The translations under genes were made by a program, and so were the position numbers. Positions 45,892-55,438 of a stretch of DNA of 64,000 nt are shown here, one piece after another. The notes under the pieces are model-generated. The model did not search any database. It was not told the origin of the DNA and saw nothing but the letters and a program-made list of their open reading frames with translations. The DNA is taken from positions 84,783-148,782 of the forward strand of contig NZ_JBFNXH010000015.1 in assembly GCF_040812395.1 (NCBI RefSeq), read 5' to 3'. Numbering within the stretch: position 1 is the first letter of the stretch; every line of letters begins with the position of its first letter. The DNA comes from Paenibacillus_E sp040812395 (GTDB taxonomy: Bacteria; Bacillota; Bacilli; Paenibacillales; NBRC-103111).

Positions 45892-48000
45892 ATGAATACG
45901 AAGTCGCCTTTTGTCAAACTGGCAGCATTAGCATTTTCAATATCGCTTTCGATAAGTCCTCTATCGACGGCATTTGCCGAGGGGGAAAGCTCAGTCAGTC
46001 TAGGAAAGGTGGCCATTTCGGAACAAAGTTATTTCGAAGTGAAAGAGGCTCACCTGACATCTTCGCAGAACAGCAAGTTGGCCGTTATCGATGTTACGAT
46101 TCATAACGGCGGGAGCACGGATTTAAAAGTGATCGATTACTGGGTTCGTTTGAAAAACAAATCAGGCAGCAAATTCACGGTTCGTTCGCTTCCTTCCGAT
46201 GGTGCGAAGAGTCTGGTTGCGCCAGGAACAAATGTAAAAATGACCTATTATGCCACTGTGGATGAAAATACGGTGTTGGATGATCTGATTGTCGAGTTCA
46301 TGAAATGGGATGTGGATCGCCCGCTATTTGAAAAAGCGCTAGGCCAGGTCGTAATCCCCGATACTTATACGGATGTGACTCCGCCAGCCGGAAGTTCTTT
46401 CGTCCAAGCTGGTGACTCCCAGATAAAAGTTTCAATCAAGAAATTCGTAGCCAATAAAAATGAAAAATACCATGTGCCGACCGTTTATTTAACGCTTGAA
46501 AATGTTGGCGAACAAGCGGTTCATGTGCCGGCTTACTTGTTCTTTATCCGCACGCCGGGCGGCCTGTTGTTTCCGCTGGAGGCCAAAGGACTCAAGGATT
46601 TGTCGATTAAGCCGAAGGAAAACAAAGAGATACAGGTGTCCGGAACCATCCCTGTGGCCGTTTCTTCGGGCCAGTGGGAGCTGCTCCTGCAAGAAAGCGC
46701 TGCTGATTTGAAAATCAATCTGCCTGTAGCTGACTTTCAGCTGCCTGCCCCGGCTGAGAATCAAGAGGGCTCTATTGGCATCGCGTATGCGTTTACGAGC
46801 AAAGCCGGCGTCTACGCCACAGAACTGAATGCGATGTACAGGCTTCCGTGGGAAGATCAGGATCTGATCAGCGCCGATCTAACTTTGCACAATACAGGTT
46901 CAGATACGCAAAAAATACCGGATTTGACCGGATACTTCCTCCTTGACGATGCGGTAAAAATCCAAGCCAACGTGGTGCAAACGGAGAATGCAGTCGGGAT
47001 TGCATCCGATTCCTCCTTGAATTTGCAGGTGGTGGGGAACATTCCTTATACGTCGAAGTTTAAGCGAATCAAGCTGGTGCTGCAGGAGAAGGAGAGCGAT
47101 ACGATAACGACGGATCTGGTCGAGTTTGCCGGACAGGCTGAGATGCAGGCGATTCCTTTCCACAACCTGGACGAGCCCTTCATCCTCTCTGATGAGGGAA
47201 GAAAAACGAACATCAAAATCCGCAGCCTTAAACGTTATACGAATCCAACAAGCTCCCTTGTGATCGCTCAGGTGGAAGCGACGAATCTCGAGAAAAGATA
47301 CACAGAACCGTCCAGGCTGGTCGCGCATTTCAGAGCTTCTGACGGAACCGTGCTCCCGGGATCTGTTGCCAATGTCACGAACAAAATAAGTCCGAACGGT
47401 ACGGCGCTGCTGAACATATCCGCCTCGCTGCCGAAGGGGTTCTCGACCGAGAATATGCATCTCATCATCGGTGAAGCGGTGAAGGAAGGCAAGTTAACCA
47501 GAGGTGACGAGAAGGCCGATGGATATGTGAAACCCGAAGCGTTCAAGGTGCCAGAGGCGAACAACGGAGTCGCTGACTCTTTGACGAAAGTGGATCTTTA
47601 CCCATATAAGGTCACGCTGAATCATTTTGGCACGGCGATTGAAAACAACACATTTACCTTTAAATTCAATTATGAAATTACGCGCGAGGGTTACTTGGAA
47701 ACGAATGTGGATGGGCACAAGCTTGTGTTGGCTTTTGAGGATGCCGCCGGTGAAAAATCGTTTGAGAAATCGTTCGAGCTGAAAGATTTCGACCCGGTTG
47801 ACGGGGAAAAGATTGAAGAGTCAGGAACGAAGCTGAAGCTCGGCAAGCATGAAAATTTTAAAATCCAGCTCACGGATGCGGATATGATTTTTAAAACCTC
47901 ATTTTTAAAGCAGTATAAGTTAAGTCTATACGAAGAATTTCAAGGGCAAAGAAGGTTGCTGGCAACTCAGAAGGCCGACTGGTTTGTTACTTCAGATTAA
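45892..48000 (+). CDS. Large secreted protein of unknown function, start of exporter operon
   Basis: 702 residues with a clear signal peptide (KLAALAFSISLSISPLSTAFA, cut near residue 30). The rest is beta-rich and looks like three to four repeated immunoglobulin-like domains: LAVIDVTIHNGGSTDLKV, VPTVYLTLENVGEQAVHV, ISADLTLHNTGSDTQKI and SSLVIAQVEATNLEKR repeat one pattern. No catalytic motif, lipobox or cell-wall anchor is seen. The MacA-, ATPase- and MacB-like genes follow within 21 bases or overlap, so it is probably a surface partner of that exporter. RBS AGGAGA is weakly placed. No family name recognised. Confidence 0.8.
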   Translation: MNTKSPFVKLAALAFSISLSISPLSTAFAEGESSVSLGKVAISEQSYFEVKEAHLTSSQNSKLAVIDVTIHNGGSTDLKVIDYWVRLKNKSGSKFTVRSLPSDGAKSLVAPGTNVKMTYYATVDENTVLDDLIVEFMKWDVDRPLFEKALGQVVIPDTYTDVTPPAGSSFVQAGDSQIKVSIKKFVANKNEKYHVPTVYLTLENVGEQAVHVPAYLFFIRTPGGLLFPLEAKGLKDLSIKPKENKEIQVSGTIPVAVSSGQWELLLQESAADLKINLPVADFQLPAPAENQEGSIGIAYAFTSKAGVYATELNAMYRLPWEDQDLISADLTLHNTGSDTQKIPDLTGYFLLDDAVKIQANVVQTENAVGIASDSSLNLQVVGNIPYTSKFKRIKLVLQEKESDTITTDLVEFAGQAEMQAIPFHNLDEPFILSDEGRKTNIKIRSLKRYTNPTSSLVIAQVEATNLEKRYTEPSRLVAHFRASDGTVLPGSVANVTNKISPNGTALLNISASLPKGFSTENMHLIIGEAVKEGKLTRGDEKADGYVKPEAFKVPEANNGVADSLTKVDLYPYKVTLNHFGTAIENNTFTFKFNYEITREGYLETNVDGHKLVLAFEDAAGEKSFEKSFELKDFDPVDGEKIEESGTKLKLGKHENFKIQLTDADMIFKTSFLKQYKLSLYEEFQGQRRLLATQKADWFVTSD

Positions 48001-48021
48001 TTAGATTGGAGAGATAGCGTT

Positions 48022-49131
48022 GTGTTGAAGAAAGTAGTATGGGGTGTATCGATTTTACTTTTAGTGGTTGTCGTACTTGTAATAACCGGGCTGTTTTCAT
48101 CTAAAGCGACTACGGGTGGGGCGGTACAAGTTGCGAAAGCGAAAGAAGGCAGCATCACGAAGGAAGTTTTCGCGAGCGGCAAGATCGAGCCTAAGGTGAC
48201 TAAAGAGTATTTTATTTCAACAGGCGGCGTTATTGATAAAATCAATGTTAAAAAAGGCGATCTCGTCCAAAAGGGGCAGGAACTGCTGACCTTGTCCACT
48301 TCGGATCTGGAAACGAAACTGAAGCAAGAGCAGCTGCAGCTGCAATTAAATATGGCGGAGAAGGAAAAGTTCCAGAATGATCAAAGCAAAACGAGAAAGC
48401 AAACATTGGAAACTGTGAAAAAGGAAGTAAGCGAGACCGGCGTATCAGCAAGTTTGGAGTCGTATGACGACAATCATGGAGCGGATTTGAAATTGTATGA
48501 CTTAAAAATCCAGGACGCGCAATCGTCGATTGACGATATTCAGAGAAAACTCACGAAAAATCAAATGCTTGCCGATATCGACGGCATGGTCACCGGCGTG
48601 TCGGTCAAGGAAGGCCAAGAGACGACGCAAGGTACGTCTGCGTTCTCGGTCACGAACTTGTCCCAGCTGCAGATCAAGGCCAATCTGGTGGAGAATGATG
48701 CCAATTTGGCTAAAGTCGGGATGGCAGTCAAGGTAACGGGCGAAGCCTTCCAGAACACCTATAAAGGGAAAATTTCATCCATTTCGCCTATAGCCGTCAC
48801 TTCCGAGCTGAACGCCAAGGAATCCGTCGTTGAATGTATCATCGACCTTGAACAGCCGGATGCGGAGCTGCGCCCAGGGTATAAGGCGACCGTCCAGCTC
48901 ACGGTGGAGAACAGCGCTCATCTGATCGTGCCGCTTACCGCCGTAAAGCGTGACGGGCAGCAAGCTTATGTTTTTAAAGTGGTCGAGGGTAAGGCTGTTC
49001 GCACTACGATCAAGCTAGGGGAGGAAAACGACGAATTTATTGAAGTGCTTGAAGGACTGCAAGCAGATGAAGCGATCATTGAAGGACCGTCAGCGGATGT
49101 GAAGGACGGTGTGCAGGTGACGGTAAAATGA
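48022..49131 (+). CDS. MacA-like membrane fusion protein (HlyD family)
   Basis: 369 residues. An N-terminal membrane anchor (ILLLVVVVLVITGLF) is followed by a split lipoyl domain (ISTGGVIDKINVKKGDLVQKGQELL ... GMVTGVSVKEGQET), a coiled-coil hairpin of about 90 residues between them, and a beta-barrel domain (TYKGKISSISPIAV). GTG start after GGAGAG. In Gram-positives these adaptors work with MacB-like exporters at the cell surface. It overlaps the ATPase gene by ATGA. Confidence 0.92.
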   Translation: MLKKVVWGVSILLLVVVVLVITGLFSSKATTGGAVQVAKAKEGSITKEVFASGKIEPKVTKEYFISTGGVIDKINVKKGDLVQKGQELLTLSTSDLETKLKQEQLQLQLNMAEKEKFQNDQSKTRKQTLETVKKEVSETGVSASLESYDDNHGADLKLYDLKIQDAQSSIDDIQRKLTKNQMLADIDGMVTGVSVKEGQETTQGTSAFSVTNLSQLQIKANLVENDANLAKVGMAVKVTGEAFQNTYKGKISSISPIAVTSELNAKESVVECIIDLEQPDAELRPGYKATVQLTVENSAHLIVPLTAVKRDGQQAYVFKVVEGKAVRTTIKLGEENDEFIEVLEGLQADEAIIEGPSADVKDGVQVTVK

Positions 49132-49817
49132 TTGAATTGGAGGGAATTCATAAGATATACCGCAATGGAGCCGTAGAAGTCCAAGCGCTTAAGCCCACCA
49201 ATCTGATTATCGAAAAAGGGGATTATGTCGCTATCATCGGGCCTTCCGGCTCCGGTAAATCGACGTTGATGAACATTCTCGGGTGTTTGGATATTCCGAG
49301 CGGGGGCACGTATACCTTGGACCAGCAAGAGGTCCAATCGTTATCAGAGAAAGAATTGGCGAGAGTGCGCAATAAGAAAATCGGTTTCGTTTTCCAGAAC
49401 TTTAATTTGCTCGCCCGGCAATCGGTTCAGAAAAATGTAGAGCTTCCCATGGTATATGGCGGGATTCCATCTACCATACAGGCGGAGCGGGCACGCAGCC
49501 TGCTTGAGAAGGTGGGCTTGAAAGGGCGGGTGCATCACCGTCCCAGCGAACTGTCGGGAGGGCAGAAACAGCGCGTCGCAATTGCCAGAGCGTTGACTAT
49601 GAACCCGTCTATTCTGCTCGCCGACGAACCAACCGGGAATTTGGACCAGAAATCTTCCCATGAAATTATGGCGTTATTCACACAGCTGAATGAGGAAGGA
49701 TCGACGGTCATCGTGATTACGCATGAGATGGATATCGCCGAGCATGCCAAACGCATTCTCCGATTCGGAGACGGGGAAATTATCGAAGATCGGCGCAAGG
49801 GAAGTGAGCTGCGATGA
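49128..49817 (+). CDS. MacB-type exporter ATPase
   Basis: 229 residues. Walker A GPSGSGKST (38-46), Q-loop VFQNFNLL, signature LSGGQKQRVAIARAL, Walker B ILLADEPTGNLD and H-loop VITHEMD. LolD/MacB-type ATPase. It starts within the adaptor gene and overlaps the permease gene by ATGA, giving a tightly coupled three-gene exporter. Confidence 0.95.
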   Translation: MIELEGIHKIYRNGAVEVQALKPTNLIIEKGDYVAIIGPSGSGKSTLMNILGCLDIPSGGTYTLDQQEVQSLSEKELARVRNKKIGFVFQNFNLLARQSVQKNVELPMVYGGIPSTIQAERARSLLEKVGLKGRVHHRPSELSGGQKQRVAIARALTMNPSILLADEPTGNLDQKSSHEIMALFTQLNEEGSTVIVITHEMDIAEHAKRILRFGDGEIIEDRRKGSELR

Positions 49818-51016
49818 GTGTATGGAAAAATCTGCTCATTTGCCTGGAGAGCTTGCGTGTGAACAAGCTTCGCTCGATGCTGACGATGATCGGCATTGTC
49901 GTGGGCGTGGCCTCAGTCGTACTAGTCGTCTCCATCGGGCAAATCGGCAAAGGCTCCGTCATTTCGGAGCTGGCCAAGTATTCCCCTGGCGTATTCTTTG
50001 TCTCGCCTTCATCGAACGTGACCAAAGCGGATAAAATCAAGCTCACAACGGAGGACTTGAAGCAAGTGCGCTCGATGGAGGGGATTCAAGCCGCTTCCGG
50101 CTCGATGAGCATGACAATGGTGTCCAAGACAGGCGAAACGACGACTAATTTTATGATGACAGGCGCTTATTCAGATCTCAAAAATTTTTATAATTTAAAA
50201 ATGGAATCAGGACGGTTCTTCACGCAAGGCGAACAAAAGTCGCGCCAAAAGGTTATCGTCGTGGAATCCAATTATGCGCAAAGCGAGTTCGGTTCTTCGG
50301 ATCAGGCGATTAACCGCAAGGTTACGCTGGATGACAAGAAATATGAAATTATTGGCGTATTCAAGTCGGATAAGTCGCTATTATCCGGCCTCGGCGGCAA
50401 AAATGTTGCCGCTTATATGCCGTATGACAGCTTGCCTTTGCTCAAAGAGAGCAGCAATAATGAGCTGGATACGCTCATGGTCATCGCGGACACTGCCAAT
50501 CCCCAGCTCAGAGATAAGGCGGGCATGGCGGTTACGAAGCATTTGGCAAAAACGCATTATGTGGACAGCAGTGATTACGCCATTCAAAAGGTAGAGGATT
50601 TCCAGCAAAGCCTGAATTCGATATTTAGCATTCTGCAAACCATTATAGGTTCCATTGCCGGCATTTCCCTGATTGTCGGCGGAGTGGGCGTTATGAATAT
50701 TATGCTCGTGTCAGTCACGGAGCGTACGAGGGAGATCGGTATCCGCAAAGCGATTGGAGCGACGCCAGGGCTGATTTTGCAGCAGTTTATTATGGAAGCG
50801 ATCATTCTTTGCTTTATTGGCGGGGGGATCGGCGTATTGATCGGCGTGCTGGGTTCATTTGTTTTCGCAATCATCACGAAGTGGCAGTTCATGATATCGG
50901 GCTGGACGATTGTGGTCGCCTTCGGCTTCTCCGCTGCCGTCGGACTGTTCTTCGGTTGGTACCCAGCTAAGAAAGCGGCCAATATGCAGCCTATTGAATC
51001 CCTGAGATACGAATAA
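49814..51016 (+). CDS. MacB-type exporter permease (FtsX fold)
   Basis: 400 residues. Membrane segment near the N-terminus (MLTMIGIVVGVASVVLVVSIG), an extracytoplasmic domain of about 200 residues, then three membrane segments with GVGVMNIMLVSVTERTREIGIRKAIGA, the FtsX/MacB hallmark. Such pumps move lipopeptides, antibiotics or proteins across or off the membrane. Given the nearby NRPS and the shared operator, self-protection from or export of the lipopeptide is a fair inference, not shown. Confidence 0.93.
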   Translation: MSVWKNLLICLESLRVNKLRSMLTMIGIVVGVASVVLVVSIGQIGKGSVISELAKYSPGVFFVSPSSNVTKADKIKLTTEDLKQVRSMEGIQAASGSMSMTMVSKTGETTTNFMMTGAYSDLKNFYNLKMESGRFFTQGEQKSRQKVIVVESNYAQSEFGSSDQAINRKVTLDDKKYEIIGVFKSDKSLLSGLGGKNVAAYMPYDSLPLLKESSNNELDTLMVIADTANPQLRDKAGMAVTKHLAKTHYVDSSDYAIQKVEDFQQSLNSIFSILQTIIGSIAGISLIVGGVGVMNIMLVSVTERTREIGIRKAIGATPGLILQQFIMEAIILCFIGGGIGVLIGVLGSFVFAIITKWQFMISGWTIVVAFGFSAAVGLFFGWYPAKKAANMQPIESLRYE

Positions 51017-51110
51017 TAGAGGAGATGAATAATTTCCCACTTTTTTCCGAATCCTTATTATAGAAACCATTTGGAATGAATGGAATGATGATAAGTGAAA
51101 CGGAGGGCTC

Positions 51111-52523
51111 ATGCGTTTATTCGAGACTTTACTGCTGGTATGCGTGCTTATTTTGTGGATCGGGAATACGTGGGTTAAACGGAGAAGATTCGGCTTCCTG
51201 ATCTCTATTGCTTGTATAGGAGCTGCCCTGCTGCATGTGATTGTTGAAGGATATCGCTGGCAAATGATTCCGCTCTATGCGTTGACGTTAGGCTATTTAC
51301 TGGTAAAAAACCGAAAGCGCCGAATATGGGCAAGCGTTTTGTTTCTGTTCCTTTGGGCCCTTTCGGCGGCTTTGCCCCTGCTGCTCCCCGTTTTTACTCT
51401 GGATTCGCCAACCGGTCCGTATCCGGTAGGCACGATGACCTACGATTGGACTGATGCGTCAAGGGACGAGAAGCTGACAGCCGCTCCCGACGATCGGCGG
51501 GAACTGCTCGTTCAACTCTGGTACCCGGCTCAGCTTGATGAGGGTGCCAAGAAAGCCCTATACATGCCGGAATATCGTCAGATGGGGCAGGCCATGCATC
51601 AAGCCCATAACATTCCAGCGTTTATTTATGGCTATTTAGGCTATGTCAAGATGCAGGCATACGCATCCACCCGATTAGCCGCCGATCAAGCGCAATATCC
51701 GCTCCTTGTGTTCTCTCACGGCTTGCCTGGCACGCGATTTACAAGCACCATGCAAATGGAGGAATTGGCAAGCCACGGCTATTTGGTTTGTGCTATTCAG
51801 CATACGGGATATGCGTCAGCGACCGTGTTCTCCGATCAGCATGTGGTGCCCAAGACGAAAACGTTGCCTCCTGTGATCGACATTGACGCGTGGGATCAAC
51901 TGATTCAAACCTGGGTGCAGGATGCGCAGTTCGTGTTGGATGAATTTGGAAAGTTGAACCAGAACGATCCCCAAGGATTGCTGACTGGCAAAATAAATAT
52001 GGATCAAATTGGCATGCTCGGCCATTCCTTCGGAGGGGCGGCTACGGTTCAAACGCTTCATGCCGATAAACGGATGAAGGCCGGCGTGAATATGGATGGA
52101 ACGCCTTTCGGCAAAGCGATCGCTGACGGGCTGCCTCAGCCCTTTATGTTGATGAAGGCAGGAGACGCAGGCGCCGGCAATGATGCGGAGCCAACGGATC
52201 AACAATTGGCCAAAATCGGTGTCAGCAGACAAGCTTTCGACAAGTATAAAACAGAGATTCCGGCTCGCACCCGCAGCTTGTTCGGAAACGGCGGGTATAC
52301 GGTGACGTTTCAAGGGATCAAACATATGAGCTTTACTGATTATTATGCCTGGTCCCCGGCCCTGAGATGGATGGACGGCCTTCATGTATCCCCGAAAGCG
52401 ACGAGAAGCAAGATCAATAGCTATGTGCTTGCTTTTTTTGACAAGTATTTGAAGCAGTTGCCTGCACCCTTGCTGGACAATGAGACGTCCCCATACCTAG
52501 ATGTGATCGTGGAGAAGAAGTGA
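51111..52523 (+). CDS. Membrane-anchored alpha/beta hydrolase (PAF-acetylhydrolase-like)
   Basis: 470 residues. Three to four membrane segments occupy the first 110 residues. The hydrolase domain has LLVFSHGLPGTRF (oxyanion region) and the nucleophile elbow GHSFGGAAT with S306; the catalytic His is probably in GIKHMSFTD. This is the layout of bacterial homologues of platelet-activating-factor acetylhydrolase, which cleave short acyl esters. GGAGGG precedes the ATG. It lies about 95 bases after the exporter and could be the last gene of that operon. Confidence 0.86.
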   Translation: MRLFETLLLVCVLILWIGNTWVKRRRFGFLISIACIGAALLHVIVEGYRWQMIPLYALTLGYLLVKNRKRRIWASVLFLFLWALSAALPLLLPVFTLDSPTGPYPVGTMTYDWTDASRDEKLTAAPDDRRELLVQLWYPAQLDEGAKKALYMPEYRQMGQAMHQAHNIPAFIYGYLGYVKMQAYASTRLAADQAQYPLLVFSHGLPGTRFTSTMQMEELASHGYLVCAIQHTGYASATVFSDQHVVPKTKTLPPVIDIDAWDQLIQTWVQDAQFVLDEFGKLNQNDPQGLLTGKINMDQIGMLGHSFGGAATVQTLHADKRMKAGVNMDGTPFGKAIADGLPQPFMLMKAGDAGAGNDAEPTDQQLAKIGVSRQAFDKYKTEIPARTRSLFGNGGYTVTFQGIKHMSFTDYYAWSPALRWMDGLHVSPKATRSKINSYVLAFFDKYLKQLPAPLLDNETSPYLDVIVEKK

Positions 52524-52547
52524 CGCCAGCGCCCCCCTCGCAAAAGA

Positions 52548-52590
52548 AAAACGACTCCATTCGCCTTGTTGGCGAAAGAGCCGTTTTTTC
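52548..52590. terminator. Bidirectional terminator between convergent hydrolase genes
   Basis: Outer stem AAAACGaCTC / GAGcCGTTTT, inner stem TCGCC / GGCGA, with A- and T-runs on either side. Confidence 0.82.
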
Positions 52591-52600
52591 CTTTAAAGAA

Positions 52601-54190
52601 TTAGTGTCTATTCCCCTTCTCGTCGATGTAAATGGAGCGAAGCAGCGTTCTTTCGAAGGGTACGCCCTTCACGGTTTGCCCTTTGACGACGAATGAGGCT
52701 TGATAGACGCCTGTATCGTTTTCGTCAGAGAGTGTAACGTCGCTGTCCGAATCGATGGCTTGCAGTTTATGCAGTTGTTTGGAGTGTTTCTTGCCCGCAT
52801 TGTTGCCCTCAGGCGTATAATCGACCTGATACTGGATGTTCAGTTTATCTGCTTTCAATCCGGCCTGATCGCGCTGAACGCGAATCTTCGTTTTCTCATG
52901 ATTGGTGTTCAAATGAATCGATTTGTCCAAGTCCGAATCGTAGCGAACGGTCAATAGATAACCGCCGGCTTGGGCGCTTTGCGTGCGGAGCGTCCATTCT
53001 CCCTGCTTGGGATTGTTGACGACAGCGACGTGATGCCAGGCATTTTTGAAGACTTCCTCGTCCTGATATGATTTAACTTCAACTTTTGTTGGTTGCCCTG
53101 AAGGGGAAACAAGCTCGAAGGCATTCACTTTCTGATCCGATATCCAATCCAGCGTAATGCTTCGGACATCATTTTCTACAAGGAAGCTTTCGCTTGCCGA
53201 TCCGTTGTGCTGACCGCCACGAATCAATACATTATTCACGTCAGCGTCCGCATCGTCACGCGGAGCCTTTTTAGAATCGGAATTCGCTGCGATTGTGACG
53301 AGATCATCCGAATTGGCAACTTTGTTCGAGGCAGTGCCTGTCGCTGTTAAATACGGTTTAAATAATGAGAACGTCTTGGAGCCTTGACGGATCGTATTAT
53401 GATCCCAATTACCGATTTTAACCATTGTGCCTTTTGGCACGGAGGCGCTGCTCACCGTAACGACACCGTCGTTGCTTCCGTAGAGTGACAGGAACAGACC
53501 GCCTGTAAAGTACGTGCTGCTGGACGAATCAGCCCAACCGTTTCCTGCAAATGTATAGAACTTGTTGTAGGAGGTATTGGCATTTGAATCGGTGATGGAA
53601 CGGAAATAGTTCATATACGAGGTTTGCATGGAATAAGTGCCGTCGTTTTTGTAACCGATCAGATCGGCGAGCCATCCGGCCCAGTTCGAGTACGCCAGAT
53701 CGGCCAGCTGCGAACCGTGGTGGGGAGAGCTTAGTGTAACAACGTTCGTCACATAAGGGTAAGCATTGTAGTGCACAAGCGCAGCCTGTGTATCCACGCC
53801 ACCTTTGCTGTGCGCGACGATCACGAGCTTTTTGTTAAATTGCTGGGAAATGGCAGCAATTTTCTGGGCGAGAAGCTGACCGTTGTCCCACATGTTTTTG
53901 GGCGTACCGCTGGAATCGTTCAGCTCAATGAAGGCGGTCTGGTAACCGTTGTTGTAAGCCGTTTGATACATGTCATTGGTGGCATACCAGGAACCGGCAT
54001 TGCCGCCAAGCCCTTGCACGAATAAAATAACTGGCAGTTTGGGATCGAGATTGGCTGGCGTTGCGCCAGCCGCCCATGTGCCCGGCACTCCGGACAGGTT
54101 GGGATTAGCGACTGTTGCAGAAGCTGGAGCGACAACGAAGGTGATGGCTAACACGAAGGCTAGCAGGACTGCGGCAAACTTTTTTCTCAT
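52601..54190 (-). CDS. Secreted lipase, alpha/beta hydrolase
   Basis: 529 residues from the ATG at 54190, chosen for AAAGGAATG upstream and because a signal peptide follows at once (cut after VVAPASA, about residue 26). The lipase part has VILFVQGLGGNAGSW and nucleophile S128 in IVAHSKGGVDTQ; D and H are likely in YGSNDGVVTV and NWDHNTI. After about residue 290 come beta-rich domains of unknown role. It is released or surface-bound. An operator like those of the exporter and NRPS operons lies 38 bases upstream. It could act on host or environmental lipids, or on the lipopeptide itself (inference). Confidence 0.88.
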   Translation of the reverse strand: MRKKFAAVLLAFVLAITFVVAPASATVANPNLSGVPGTWAAGATPANLDPKLPVILFVQGLGGNAGSWYATNDMYQTAYNNGYQTAFIELNDSSGTPKNMWDNGQLLAQKIAAISQQFNKKLVIVAHSKGGVDTQAALVHYNAYPYVTNVVTLSSPHHGSQLADLAYSNWAGWLADLIGYKNDGTYSMQTSYMNYFRSITDSNANTSYNKFYTFAGNGWADSSSSTYFTGGLFLSLYGSNDGVVTVSSASVPKGTMVKIGNWDHNTIRQGSKTFSLFKPYLTATGTASNKVANSDDLVTIAANSDSKKAPRDDADADVNNVLIRGGQHNGSASESFLVENDVRSITLDWISDQKVNAFELVSPSGQPTKVEVKSYQDEEVFKNAWHHVAVVNNPKQGEWTLRTQSAQAGGYLLTVRYDSDLDKSIHLNTNHEKTKIRVQRDQAGLKADKLNIQYQVDYTPEGNNAGKKHSKQLHKLQAIDSDSDVTLSDENDTGVYQASFVVKGQTVKGVPFERTLLRSIYIDEKGNRH

Positions 54191-54227
54191 AACTCTCATT
54201 CCTTTCGATTTTTGAAATATATAATAA

Positions 54228-54242
54228 GATACAATTTGTATC
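54228..54242. promoter_or_regulatory. Palindromic operator, copy B (lipase)
   Basis: Perfect dyad GATACA-ATT-TGTATC in the lipase promoter region. From here to copy C nothing else but AT-rich promoter DNA is seen. Confidence 0.68.
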
Positions 54243-54472
54243 GTATTATAGAGCAGAGTGCTGACACACATTAAGACATGCAGAATTGAAATTCGTCATA
54301 AATATAACATTTAAACCTTTTTTTGCATATTAATTCTTTGTTGAGAAAGCTGTGTTCATCGTATTTTAACAATTTGTTCATATAAAATAAATATTTTGAA
54401 AAATTAACATGCAACATAGTAATTTAATACTTTAGATAGCCCTGAAATATATAGCCAAAAAAACCTATTTCT

Positions 54473-54487
54473 GATACAATACGTATC
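54473..54487. promoter_or_regulatory. Palindromic operator, copy C (thioesterase/NRPS)
   Basis: GATACA-ATA-CGTATC, one mismatch in the inner arm, about 120 bases before the thioesterase start. TACAAT within it could be a -10 box. Confidence 0.65.
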
Positions 54488-54607
54488 GTGTAACGGATGG
54501 AACACTTGATCTAGTCGAATGATGGGGGGGAACTAAGAACCTATACGTCGGAAATCGATTTTCATAAGATCCGCCCAATTCATAAAAAGGATGAAAGAGG
54601 TAGTGAG

Positions 54608-55411
54608 ATGACATCCAAACTTCACTCATGGTTCCTGCATGCAAATGTGAATTCCCATGCCAAACTTCGCTTGTTTTGCTTTCCGTACGCCGGAGGAGGA
54701 GCTTCGGTGTTTCGCGATTGGTCCCGTTATTTTCCAAAGGATATTGAGGTTTGCCCGGTTCAGTTACCTGGCAGAGAGAGCAGGGGGCTTGAATCTCCGA
54801 TGACCTCCCTGTCGCAAATTGTTCAAGCGATTGTCGTCGAAATTCAGCCTCTTCTTCAAACCCCCTTTGTCTTTTTCGGCCACAGTATGGGTGCATTGAT
54901 CGCCTATGAAACTGCACGCCAACTCAGCAGAATATATGGAAAGCCCCCGGAACAATTAATCGTTTCCGGCCGTTCCAGCGCGGGGCTTCCTTATACGAAA
55001 AAAAAGCTTCACGAGCTGCCTGACAACGAGTTCATCATGGAGCTGAGACGGATGAACGGCACGCCGGAGGCGGTGCTGCAGCATGACGAGCTTATGCAGC
55101 TGCTGCTGCCGAGGCTTAGGGCTGACTTTGAAGTTTGCGAAACCTATTCCTACATCCAGGATCAGCCGCTGCCTTGCCCGATATCCGCATTTGGCGGGAA
55201 CTCCGATTACGATGTCACCGTGGCTTCACTGGCTTCCTGGAATGAGCACACGATGAGTGAATTTAATTTGCATATGTTCGAGGGCGATCATTTCTTTCTC
55301 CATGGTCAACAAGATAAAGTCATTCAGACAGTGATCGACAGCATTCATAAAATCCCTGCGGGCCCTGCTAAAAAGCAAGTCGTACAAACCGGCAACGTAA
55401 TTTGGTTATAG
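54608..55411 (+). CDS. Type II thioesterase (SrfAD-like)
   Basis: 267 residues. Removes wrong or stalled acyl groups from the NRPS carrier domains. Motifs: LFCFPYAGGGASVFRDWS at the N-terminus, nucleophile S93 in FFGHSMGALIAYE, Asp in GGNSDYDV and His in EGDHFFLH. GAGGTAGTGAG precedes the ATG. First gene of the NRPS operon, 27 bases before the synthetase. Confidence 0.95.
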   Translation: MTSKLHSWFLHANVNSHAKLRLFCFPYAGGGASVFRDWSRYFPKDIEVCPVQLPGRESRGLESPMTSLSQIVQAIVVEIQPLLQTPFVFFGHSMGALIAYETARQLSRIYGKPPEQLIVSGRSSAGLPYTKKKLHELPDNEFIMELRRMNGTPEAVLQHDELMQLLLPRLRADFEVCETYSYIQDQPLPCPISAFGGNSDYDVTVASLASWNEHTMSEFNLHMFEGDHFFLHGQQDKVIQTVIDSIHKIPAGPAKKQVVQTGNVIWL

Positions 55412-55438
55412 AGAAATATACATGGTGGAGGGAATCGA

